From: Heterocephalus glaber
Lineage: Eukaryota; Chordata; Mammalia; Rodentia; Bathyergidae
Reading direction: 5' to 3'
Length of the DNA stretch: 64,000 nt
Assembly: GCF_000247695.1 (NCBI RefSeq)
Contig: NW_004624742.1
Span: 10,383,162-10,447,161, forward strand
Each line of letters opens with the position of its first letter. Position 1 is the stretch's first letter. The notes below the pieces were generated by a model, which was not told where the DNA came from, made no database searches, and saw only the letters and a program-made list of their open reading frames with translations. Positions 30,751-40,869 of the stretch are shown here, in pieces. The translations under genes and the position numbers were made by a program.

Positions 30751-33700
30751 CACAGTTGTCAGGTTTAGCAAATACAATGCAGGGCTCCTAGTTAGGAGTG
30801 AAGTACAGATAAACCACACGTAAGTGTTCAGTCTGTTACATGGGACGTGTGCTAAAAAGTAACTGTGGTTTATCTGAAGTTGGAATCTGACTCCCGACCC
30901 TCTGCTTTTTCTGGTAATCCTACCAAGTGGAGAAAGGAGAGGTTTGGCTTGATGGTTTTATAGCTCAGCCTCTGACCAGATCCCTGGATAGATCAGAGCG
31001 CCTGGACTTCCCCTAAGAGTTACCAAAAAATATATAATTTTTTAATGGTAGAAAAATACAATGAGGATGTAGATTCTCAGAGCTTCTGGAGAAGCTGGAC
31101 CTTCCACCAGACACAGGCACATTTTCAGTCCTGTCCCTGCCTCTCCCTCCAGAAGGGAGCGGGGACCCTGTTCTGAAGGATTCCCTTCCCACAGTGAGCT
31201 CTCCATCCTGCCCTTGCTCACAGATGTTAAAGCAAAAGTCAAAACCAAGGTAACTATTTTTAGGGGTACCAGATTAAAATGCAGCTGGGTCTTCAAGGGA
31301 TAGAAGTGGCTACATTCTGAACTGACATTTATATTCACTGAAATGTAAAAACAAAGGTCAAAAAACAAGTTTTGAATTACTGTTATCTTCCATTTAAAAG
31401 AGGAAGGGGGGTCCCTAGCCTTGGGAACACCGTACATATCTGTTACCGACAGCTCTACCAACCACCTCGCCAAGCTCGTCAGTTAAACCAAATGTTAAAT
31501 GGAAAATATTTGGCGGGATTTAAAATTAGACCAGCACACATTACTTACAGATGTTTCCATGCAAAACACATGAAACTGAACCACACCAAATCATAAACCC
31601 CACAATGGTGTATTTTTTATACCCCAAGTTAATTTTTATTATTTAAGTAGCCATATGAAGAAGGTATTGCATATTGCTTAAATTAAATACGGAGGAATGA
31701 AATCAGCAGTATCCCTTTACAGCATATGGCCCAGCAAATCAAATTACAAAGCTTTCCACATCTCATTAACTGCAATGAGTACAGTGAGTTTTCTAATAAG
31801 TCACATCTTTTTCCTGTGAGTGGCGAGCAGTGACTTCTTGTAAGAATTCACAGGATGACCCTTGTGCTGAAATTAAGAACTAATCTAAAATGGGCAGGGT
31901 CATCTGGTCAAGTCTGATCATAACATTTCCTCATTATTGTTTTAGTTGGCATTGAAGCATATGTGTTTCCTGGTGCCCCTGCTGAAAAATGTCTTTGATA
32001 ATTTCACTGACAGAAAATAACCCACACACTATTTAATGAGTTCGGGCAGGATTAGCTGACAATAAAGAATATAGTATAAATATTTTTTTATTAGAACTGA
32101 TTTATTTTTTACCTGAGAAAATAAGGAGTCACAAGGCAATGCGAAGCTGACTTTTACCCTGGCGATGCCCAGGCTAGTGACGCAGGTGACGCGGCAGAAG
32201 GTGCGCAGAGCCCAGGGCTGGCCAAGACAGTGCCTTTGGGCTGCAAGTGGTGAAAGGCAAATACCAGCTGGAACCCACACTCAGATGTCTGGCTCCTCCT
32301 TTGCACAACAAGAAAAAATACTTCTACAATTGCTCATCATGTGGCCTTTGGTTGAGATGAATTACCAATTTACAACCTCTTGTGTTTGGAGAGAAGCAAA
32401 CTGTGCTCTTTTGAGGTAAGAATCAGGAACCTAAAATCATTCAAGCCTTCTTGTTTATAAGGCCAGAGTGAGGCCAAGAATCCATTTCCCTCTGCGCTCT
32501 AAGCCCTTTCAATGACGAGTTTCTCACCATCTGCACTAATAAATATGGACTGGTGTGCGTATATAACCGTACAGGGAGGGGAAGGGAAGAGGGAAAGGAT
32601 TTTAAATGGTTGCAAATTGCCCTCCTGCTGAGATAACAGCAGTTTGCACGTGAGCCTCAGTTGTTGCACATTAAGAATGGGCATTTGGCTTCTTTTCACA
32701 CAGCTGTGAGGGGAGGGGTATATACGTTTCAGAGCTATTAGAGAAAAAAGGGGTCCCTTGTTCTGGGGGAGATGGGCTTTCTAGCAGCATCTTGTTCAGA
32801 AGCACTTGTTTCACAGTCCCAGCTCCAGGGAACATAGATGGGGTATGGAGACCAGCCCTGGGAATCTGAAATGGGGATCATGAGCCCCCAGGCTCAGCAG
32901 AGACCAAAGCGAACAAAGATGGGGACAAAGCCAGAAGGTCAGGTGGCCCCGATTGTTATAAAAGTTGTCCTTGAGGTCAAAGCGAGTTTCCCTGAAAGAC
33001 CTGAAGTTTCAAGACAGTCCTTTAGGCACAAGTGGTCATAGGGAAAGATTGGTCTGAAGTAGATTGCAGAAAAAAAGCAAGCTAAAAAGACAGTGTAGGT
33101 GAGCAGAGGCCAGCAGTGAATGTAGGCTAGAAAAAGTCAGCTCCCAGGAGTAACTGGGCCTAACAAGACTCAGGTCTCCCCCCTGAGCATAGTGAGTGTA
33201 ACGTGGGACTCGGGAAGCTTCAAAGAGACTGTCTAATGAAGCAGGAAGAACAGAAGCTATAGTGAAAGCAGAGCACCCAGGACATGAGAAAGTACACATC
33301 AGGACATGTGGAGGATCATGGGAGGAACCTGTGGTCAGACCTCCTCCAGCGGAAGGAAACCATCTCCTCCAGCAACCTGCTCCAAAGTGAGACTGGAGAC
33401 CCAGAACCCTGCTTTCCCTCTCTGGTGATCAAAATGGGAAGGGCACAGGTTCTGAGAAGCAAAGGGGAGATGGGAGCATCAAGTCCAAGGAGATGAAGAG
33501 CAAGAACTGAAACCAGCCGAGGCAGGCCAGCTGCGGGGCCCAGGCAAGGCAGGGGTCAGGTTAGGGAGATGGAGGCCAGAAATGGCCTGAGATGAAAAGA
33601 CACTTCAGAAGCCCCTGTGGCTGAGTCCGTGGGAGAAAAAGGTACTGTTAAGAGAACCCAGCCTTCAGGAACACCTGAAACAGAATGGTGGTAAAAGAAG

Positions 33701-34071
33701 ATATTAAATATATGACCAATCCCTGCTAAGAAGGAATTGCTAGTTACCACCCAGGGAAATCATTTAGGGAAATTGTGCATAGATGCCTTAGGTCTTCAAA
33801 ACAAAATCCATAGTAAAGCCCTTATCACCTAATTTCACCCTTCAGTTGTGAATGAACTTGCCAAGCCTGCAGTTACTCAGACTCTGGTTATTGAACTGGA
33901 ACCTAGACAAGGACAATCCTTCAGCATTGCTAGGTAACAATAACAAACTAACATGTGCACAACTTCATAGTTTACTGTGAAGCGGGCAACTTAGCTGTAG
34001 CTAGGAAGTAAAAAGAGCCAGATCTCAGACCTACATCTTCAGATTCCAATCCTGGCATAATTTTTATTACA
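30751..34071. other. Single-copy noncoding block
   Basis: No exon defended. The 143-codon minus frame at 31,042-31,473 has no family feature. A GC-richer patch at 32,155-32,230 contains GTGACGCAGGTGACGCGG, with two TGACGC half-sites of CRE type. 32,840-33,700 is purine-rich on the plus strand and could be an unrecognised old repeat. Confidence 0.4.
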
Positions 34072-34079
34072 CCAAATAT

Positions 34080-34180
34080 ATTTTATTTTATTTTATTTTA
34101 TTTTATTTGGTATTGAGGATCGAACTCGGGTCCTTGAGCTTGTGCAGCAGGCGGCAAAATCACTGAGCTAAATCCCGGGC
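34080..34180 (-). mobile_element. ID-type SINE with ATTTT-repeat tail
   Basis: Minus-strand copy with inverted B box (GATCGAACTCGGGTCC) and A box (CACTGAGCTAAAT). Its inverted tail is a run of TTTTA units at 34,080-34,107. Duplication CCAAATAT at 34,072-34,079 and 34,181-34,188. Confidence 0.85.
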
Positions 34181-34188
34181 CCAAATAT

Positions 34189-34829
34189 CATTTATATACT
34201 AGTCAAATAACACTCTAAAATGTAGTGGCACTCTGAGGAAATACCTGTATTTCGCTCTTCAGGTAATATACTCGTGGCATAAGGTGAAGGCCTCCAGAAG
34301 AGAGCATCATTCCCCAACCTGCTTTATAGTAACTGTCCCTAAAGTATCTGTGATAGGCCTTCCGCCTCTGTGCCTCCCTGATGGTTGCAGACAGGAGAGT
34401 GTGGCCAAGACGCATTCTTAGGACAGATGACTTCTGGGATCCTCTCAATATCTGCATATTGGCTATGCTTAGAATTACAGCCATAGTTGACTGGGGCTGG
34501 GGGGGAAAAGAAGAAACCAAGGTGGAAAAACTCCAACCAGAAAAATGGCTAGCTCAAAGGAACTGGAGTTGCCAGGTAGTACCCAGATGCCTTTTACCAC
34601 ATGCCTCTTTGCTTCTTTCCCTCCTTCTTCCTTCCCCATTTCTTCCTCTTTCTCCAGGCTCCATTACTGACGACACTCAGGATATACTCACTGTCTAAAA
34701 AGAAATGGGAAACTCTCCCTTCTCTCAGCATTCTTGCCACCCAATTCTAGCAGAAGAGAGCTCAAACCTAAGATGATTCTTGTTGAAGAAATAAACATTT
34801 CAGATGAATGTTAAGTGTTGGTTGCGTGG
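34189..34829. other. Unassigned noncoding block
   Basis: No exon or named repeat. CT-rich at 34,605-34,655. Confidence 0.4.
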
Positions 34830-34910
34830 AGCCAAAGGATGTAGCTCAGTGGGTAGAGAGTATATTTAGTACATGTTGAGGGCCTGTGTTCAATTCCCAG
34901 CACCAAAAAC
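34830..34910 (+). mobile_element. Older ID-like SINE
   Basis: Has GATGTAGCTCAGTGGGTAGAG (A box) and GTTCAATTCCCAGCACC (B box and ID end) but differs from the young subfamily in head and anticodon-loop region and lacks a clear duplication. Confidence 0.65.
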
Positions 34911-35136
34911 TGTTGGCTGGGAAGGTGGACAATACAAATTCTGCTTTTACATAGGAAGCTTCAGGGGCCTTGTCCTCACCCACACTTTCCTGAACTTGGC
35001 CTTAGATATTTCCCATCCATTTGCCCAAAGCAACCAAGCACAATTAAGAAGCCCAAGGTACACTTACACAGGATTGACGGGAAGACATGAGTTATGTGCT
35101 GATGAATAAGAAAAGGATTTAAACCTACGAAAACAA
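34911..35136. other. Unassigned noncoding spacer
   Basis: Short spacer between two SINEs. Nothing recognised. Confidence 0.4.
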
Positions 35137-35280
35137 GCAAGGCATGGGTGGCACATGCCTATAATCCTAGCCCTTGGGAGGCTGAGGCAGGAGAAATATG
35201 AGCTCAAGGCCACCCTGGGCTACATAAGGAGTTTGAGGCTAGCCTAGACTAAGAATAAGATCTTGTCTCCAAGAAAAGGA
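35137..35280 (+). mobile_element. B1 SINE
   Basis: Landmarks in order: GGCATGGGTGGCACATGCC, AATCCTAGCCCTTGGGAGGC, TGAGGCAGGAGAAATATGAG, then a second AGGCTAGCCTAGACT segment and TCTTGTCTCCAAGAAAAGG. It shares the middle duplication seen in the copy at 8,926. Confidence 0.85.
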
Positions 35281-36205
35281 AGAAGCGGGGAGGAGGGGAG
35301 AAGACATTCCCTTTGTCCTTGCCTCCTCTATTTCCCAGACCTCTCAAATCCCCCGCTCTTCCTTGCATAATCCCTCCTGCATCCTGGCTAACTCTGCCTC
35401 TAGCCATCCCTCCATTCTGCCTCAGGTCCCTAAGCACCATCAAAACATCCCCAAAGCAGGGAGCAGCCCTGCTGTGCTTTCTGTGCTGCTTTCTGCTCCA
35501 CCTTTAAAGTCCTTCCACTGACTAGGAAACCTTCAAGGTGCTGTGTTTCCTAACCCACTGCAGGCCTACACCCCAACACATACATTAAATATTGAAAAAT
35601 TCAAAAACCATTGACAAGTAAAGATTCGTAAATCGTAGGAGTTGAAAGGGACACCTGAATCACGTAATTTGTCGGTTTTCAAATATTTCTCTAGCTAGTG
35701 ACAACTTTCTGGACTTCCGTTTTTCTACCTACAAAAGGAGAGTTCTGGATCTTTGGTCTAATGTTCTAAAATCCAAGGTTTGGTCGAGGTCACATAGCTA
35801 GGATGAACTGAAATCTAGCAGTAGAACCTGCTCCCTTTGTAAGGCCACCCTCTCTTCACTCCCTCATGCTGTGTACTTACCAGTACTGTGCCAGCTATTG
35901 TGCCTGCCTACGCCTCTGTTTAAATGCATATCAATTTGAGAACAGGAAGCAATTCTAGTCTTCCACACCCATGAATACTTAATAGAGTATTAAAGGAGTA
36001 TTAATGGCTCCTGAATTGTGTCTCCTTCAACGCAAGTGCTCTATCTTACTCCTGTCTGTTTGTACCCACCACCAGGCACCATCCCATCCCTTTTGCACAT
36101 TGAAAATGCCTCCTAAATACTTCCTCTCTTTTTTCAGTTATCTCAATGAGACTGCTCACCAAAGGATTAGAATTGGTTAACCCTCCCAAATGTGCTCTTT
36201 CGTGG
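35281..36205. other. Noncoding block with a possible MIR remnant
   Basis: A reversed MIR-like stretch (GGTCGAGGTCACATAGCTAGG) is visible at about 35,640-35,870. The rest is unassigned. CT-rich around 35,290-35,510. Confidence 0.4.
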
Positions 36206-36405
36206 CCATGGCTCCACTGTTACTCAGCTGTGTATTTCAGCAATTACATAACCTATGTGCCTCCATTTTTTTCACCTCTAAAATGGGAATCAAACAGTGC
36301 CTGCTTCATGGGGAAGCCACCAGGATTAAAGAAGAGAATCATACAAAGCACTGAGAACAGTACCCTGCAACACACAGCAAAATGCTCAATAAATATTACC
36401 TATCA
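36206..36405 (+). mobile_element. MIR SINE
   Basis: CACTGTTACTCAGCTGTGTA, ACCTCTAAAATGGGAATCAA, CCTGCTTCATGGGGAAGCCA, then AAAGCACTGAGAACAGTACC and GCTCAATAAATATTACC in MIR order. Confidence 0.7.
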
Positions 36406-36764
36406 CTTGTCTATCCTTCCATCTAACATAGCCCTCATCACATGTTCTTCTTTAACTTGTTAACTTTCCAGAATGGCAGCTATGCAAAGTCAAGAACCAT
36501 GACTGCCTTGGTCTTATCCTCAGTGTGGAGGCACAGAAGGTGGTAGATGGTCAACAAATATTTAACTGCATCTACACAAGAATGAAAATGAGTAGCTCCT
36601 TGGACTGTGTGGATGAAAATGTGAATTGTACACAGACCTTTTTTGTAATCAACAGGATATTTCATAACCTTTGATGCTTTAGATCACTGTTCTGGCTTGC
36701 TCTCCTGTGCCATTTAAGAAAAGGGGAAATGAAGGACACTTTTGCAAAATGACTAGAGCCCTGA
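36406..36764. other. Noncoding block, possibly L2-like
   Basis: AACCATGACTGCCTTGGTCTT, GAGGCACAGAAGGTGG and GTCAACAAATATTTAACTGC at 36,495-36,570 recall an L2 3' end on the plus strand, weakly. Nothing else. Confidence 0.35.
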
Positions 36765-36985
36765 TGATAAAGCCAGGTATATGGGTTTGAATCCCACTCC
36801 ACCACTTACTAAAGTGTGACCTGCTATTTATGCCTATTTTCTTTATCTATGAAATGGGAATGATAGGAGTACCTACCTACAGGGGTCTTATGAAGATTAA
36901 ATGAGTTAACATTTAAAACGAGCTTAGTGCCTAGCGTTATTTAAGTGTTCACTACTATCATCATCATTGTCATCGTCACTTGTAA
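36765..36985 (+). mobile_element. MIR SINE
   Basis: GGTTTGAATCCCACTCCACC, ACTTACTAAAGTGTGACCTGC, TATCTATGAAATGGGAATGA, ACCTACCTACAGGGGTC and ATTAAATGAGTTAACATTTAA give a nearly full MIR, followed by a short ATC-rich tail. Confidence 0.8.
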
Positions 36986-37094
36986 GGACATGAAACAAAA
37001 AAGACCCAGGCATGAAAATTCATTATAGTTGTAGGAAAACATTTTTCCACCAATACAGAGACTCTATGGGTGGCTCAAAGGAGGCATTCAAAAT

Positions 37095-37271
37095 ACCGTG
37101 ATGCACTCTGGGAAGCTGAGGCAGAACAATCACAGCTTTGAGCCCAGCCTGGGCAATTTAGTGACTTATTGAGTCCCTGTCTCAAAATGAAAAATTTGGA
37201 AAGGGGCAGGGGTTGTAGCTCAGTGTGAAGGCCTAGGTTCAATCCCCAGTACTGCCAATAAAATAAAATAA
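37095..37271 (+). mobile_element. B1+ID dimeric SINE (B1-dID type)
   Basis: The left monomer is B1 (CTCTGGGAAGCTGAGGCAG, GAGCCCAGCCTGGGCAA, GAGTCCCTGTCTCAAAATG) and the right monomer is ID (GGTTGTAGCTCAGTG, GGTTCAATCCCCAGTACTG), ending in an AATAAAATAAAATAA tail. Such dimers are known from several non-murid rodent lineages. Confidence 0.75.
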
Positions 37272-38651
37272 CCATGATGTTGTGCTATGACAATTTAGCT
37301 GACATTAATATATTGTTGGAATGTTTTGGGTTCGCACAGTCAAAAATCAGAACTGAAAATTTCCTAACCATCTGCTTTGCATGTTACAAATACTATGTTG
37401 CCCAGCAGCTCCCACACTCCAGTTAGGTGGAAACACACACCTGTGACCCAGCACCACTCGCTCTTCCTGTCCTGCTGTGTCTGGGAACCACACTTCCCTC
37501 ATTGCCAGTGCCTCCTGGTGGATTTTCAGCCACACTCCAGTCTGAGGACCATCGGGAAACCCAGGTGAGGTGGATTAACTAATGATCAACTTGGAACGCC
37601 CAGCTGAACTGAATCAGTGTGGTTTGGACCCACCTGAGGATTGTTGCCAATGGTATAAAGAGAGAACTGGAGGGGAAGATAGTTGGCTGTTGATTTTCCT
37701 GGAGAAACTTGCCACAGGTGTTTTTCTGATGCAAACTTGGCTGTTCAAGAATTGTAGGAGGAGCTCAGGTCCTCGCAGTCACTGGGAATGGCTGCTGTTC
37801 TCATCAGGGGAGCTCTGATCTTCACCATGAGCATCACTTTCTGGCTCCAGTATAGATCCCTCAGCCTGTTGGTAGAAATCCTTCACCCTACTGGCTCAGG
37901 CTTTCTAGCTTCCACTACTGACCTCTGGGCCTTCCCTGTGAAGATCCTCAATTCAGACAAGCACGAGACTTTGCCATGGGCTCTAGGCGTCTGGCAGGAC
38001 TCATGAAGGACATTGCCTTGGGGTCTAGCCCTTCAGCTGGGCTTGTGTGCAATATTGCTGTGGGATTTGACTTTTTGGGTGATTATTACAAAATAACCCT
38101 ATAAATTAGGTGTCTTGTATTACATCTATTTCCCTTGCAAAACCTGACCTCAACACGAGGGTAACTTCTTTTCTTTGCTGCCCTGTCTGCAAAGCCATAG
38201 GGTTTCAGAGAAACCCAGGGGCTGAGATGCAGGCTCCCTGTCCCTGGGCCTGGCCATAGCTGGACTTGAGGTCCTCTGAGACATCTAAGATGGCAGCAAA
38301 CCAGGTCTCTCCCAAGTTTCACACCTACCTGGGCCTCACCTGCTCTGTAAGGAGGGCAGCAGGACCCAACTCCAGGGAGATGTAGGATGCTCTGTAGCTC
38401 CAGGAAAAGGCAGCTTAAGACTCAGAGCAGTTAAAGAGCAGGAATAGGATTGGAACAAGGAATAGGAGAGCCTTGTGCTTCCTGTTTTGTACTCTATTTC
38501 ACCACAATGGCTTTTCCCTACCAGAGTCCAAAGCAATGGGTGATTTGAAGCCACTACATTTAGCCACAGATTGATTTAAAAATCCTTCATGATTTTTAAA
38601 TCCTTCATCAATATCTACCCACCTAAAAATCAGATGCTGCCACTACCTTAC
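37272..38651. other. Unassigned block, partly repeat-like
   Basis: The segment at about 37,565-38,095 starts TTAACTAATGATCAACTTGG, an opening that recalls reversed ERVL-type LTRs, but I could not confirm it. No exon supported. Confidence 0.35.
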
Positions 38652-39013
38652 TGTCTTAGTTACTTTTCTCTAGTTGCTGAGACAAAAGGCATATTTAGTT
38701 CACATTTTGTAAAGGTTTCAGTTCATAATCAGCTGGCTCCAAGGCAGGGTGGCATGGTAGACAGGCATACAGAGGAGAAACAGCTCATAGTGGGCAGAAG
38801 ATAGCAAAGCAACAAGGGATGACCACAGCTTTTTACCCCTTATATCTTAACCAGCAGCAGGTAGCACTCATACCCTTAATCCCAGCACCCTCCATTCTAG
38901 CATTGCACCATGAATCAATGTCAGAGTCACACACTCACATCCAGTCACCTCTGAAAACACCCACCTATGACCACATGAGACTTCGGTGGGACACCTAAAC
39001 ACAAGTCATAACA
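38652..39013 (-). mobile_element. 3' LTR of a MaLR retrotransposon
   Basis: A 362-bp LTR with TG...CA ends, beginning TGTTATGACTTGTGTTTAGG on the minus strand. It matches the copy at 40,475-40,869 along its length but lacks about 33 bp near the plus-strand left side. The plus strand reads as the reverse of an MT/MST-style LTR. Confidence 0.85.
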
Positions 39014-39583
39014 TTCTGCCTTGGGCCCCTAAAGACTCATGCACATCCCTTTATGTAAAAGGCATTTAGTCCATCTCTAAGAGTTGCCAAAGTCCTAACA
39101 GTCTCAGCATTGCTGAAAAGTCCAAGTCCAAAGTCTCCTCTGAGATTTGAGGCAAACTCTTAGCCGGGAAGCCCTGTACAAATAAAAAGAAAGTCAAACC
39201 CTTCCAACATTCAATGGCATAAAACAGACATTTCTATTCCCAAAGTCACAAGGAATAGGGATAGCAAGGAATGGGAACAGAGGAAGACCAAAATTCAGCA
39301 AACATTAAATCCCACAGTTACACTTCCAGCATCCTCAGCAATCTGTGGCAAGTTGTGAACTCCAAAGGGCTTGGGTGGCTCCACTCCTGTGGCATTGTTG
39401 GTGGTTATAGCTCCCAGGTTTCTTCCTTTGCCTGGCTTTGCTCACTTCTTGCAGCTTTCCTTGGATGATCCACATTCCTGGCTGCTCCAACCTTCTGGGG
39501 CCTCCACTGCATCTTTGGCTTCACGCCCACAGCTCCACACACTGCCTCTCAGGGGTACACTGCCTGGCCTCCCAGGCCTTCTT

Positions 39584-40036
39584 CTAAAATCTGGATGGAA
39601 GCCTTCCTGACCCTACAACTCTTGCATTCTGCATATGCCTAAAACCAGCACCATGTGGATGATGCCAAGGTCTGCTACCAGCTGGAGCAGCAGCCAGGCT
39701 TCTTCCTCTCTTGGCTGTAGGGATTGAATGCCTACGAACCAAATCCTGAGGAACTACTTCCCTAGGCAGCCACCATTCTGGAACATGGTGCTCTGGGGCT
39801 CTCTTGTCAAAGCAAAGTCTTTCACTTTTGCAATTTTGAGTCTGCAAAGGGTGGAGGCCTGCTGGTTCTTGTGACATTCTTAAGCCATCTTTTCTATCCT
39901 CCTGCTCCTTCTCAGCAATCAAGATCTCCTCTGCTCTATCTTTGCAGTCCACAGCTTTACTGGAGCTTCCTCTCTGGTCAAATTCAAAACATTTTATATC
40001 TTCTGGCCTCTTTACTCTGCTCTTGATTCTCAACAT
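39584..40036 (-). pseudogene. Open frame in the MaLR interior
   Basis: A 150-codon frame within the element, transcribed in the element's own direction. MaLR interiors carry only a vestigial gag-like region of unknown use, and this frame sits there. The translation is rich in charged residues (K, R, E, D) with patches such as KCFEFDQRGSS and EEILIAEKEQEDRKDG, and one His-rich segment (RPWHHPHGAGFRH). No zinc knuckle, protease or reverse-transcriptase motif is present. I treat it as a surviving piece of transposon sequence, not a host gene. Confidence 0.5.
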
Positions 40037-40474
40037 AAATCTGGCTAAAAGCCCCCAATGGTAGCCATGCTACCACCTCAACATTAAACTATCTTGAAAT
40101 TTCTTTTGTAAGATTAATTAGTCTGCCGCCCTTAATCTCAGTCTCAGGCAAAGTCTCTGCGCATGAGCAAAGTGCAGACAAACTTTTTGCCAAGGTATAA
40201 CACACATTATCTGGAGTCTGACAGCCAATGCAGTCCTTCTTCCCATCAGAAGCCTCCAGAGTCTGGGTCTTTACCATCAGGATTTCTGTCAGCCTTCTGG
40301 TCCTCTGAACTCTGACCAGAATTTCCCATCAAGAGCGTCCTAAGCTGTCCACCTACTTTTTCAGCTAGCATCTCCAAATCTTTCTAAACTTCTCACAAGC
40401 CAGTCCCAAAGGCTCCTGAACCACACAGTCAGGTATAGTCACAGCAATGACCCCACTTCTCTGGTACCAAATTC

Positions 40475-40869
40475 TGTTTTAGTTATTTTTCTCTCATTGC
40501 TGAGACAAAATACCTGACACTCAAAGTTAAAGGGGGAAAGGTTTTAAATTTAGCTCACAGTTTATGGAGGTTTAAGTCAATAATCAGCTGGCTCCAAGGC
40601 AGGATGGCATTGCAGAGGGCCATCACAGAGGAGAAACAGTTCATGGCAGACAGAAGGTAGCAAAGCAACAAGGGATGACCACAGCTCTTTCTATCCCTTA
40701 TGTCTTATACAGGCTACTTAAGGTGGGCAGCACTCACACCCTTAATCCCAGTGCCCTCAATCCTAGCATTGCACCATGAATCAATCCTAGCATCATACAC
40801 TCTAGATTTAGGAACACCTGAAAAATCCACCTATGACTGCATGAGGACATCTAAACACAAGTCATAACA
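40475..40869 (-). mobile_element. 5' LTR of the MaLR retrotransposon
   Basis: A 395-bp LTR, the fuller of the pair. On the minus strand it is followed by GAATTTGGTACCAGAGAAG, the start of the interior where a primer-binding site would lie. It would have provided the promoter for the element. Confidence 0.85.

Larger units (their letters stand above)
38652..40869 (-). mobile_element. Near-complete non-autonomous MaLR-type (ERVL-MaLR) retrotransposon
   Basis: Two directly repeated LTRs enclose about 1.46 kb of interior that follows the MST/THE1-type internal sequence. Typical plus-strand phrases are CAAGTCCAAAGTCTCCTCTGA near the left LTR and GACCCCACTTCTCTGGTACC next to the right LTR. MaLR elements lack pol and rely on ERVL-class machinery. 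The flanking pentamers CTTAC (38,647-38,651) and CTTAA (40,870-40,874) agree at four of five positions, as for a decayed 5-bp target-site duplication. LTR divergence is clearly visible, so the insertion is old. Confidence 0.85.
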
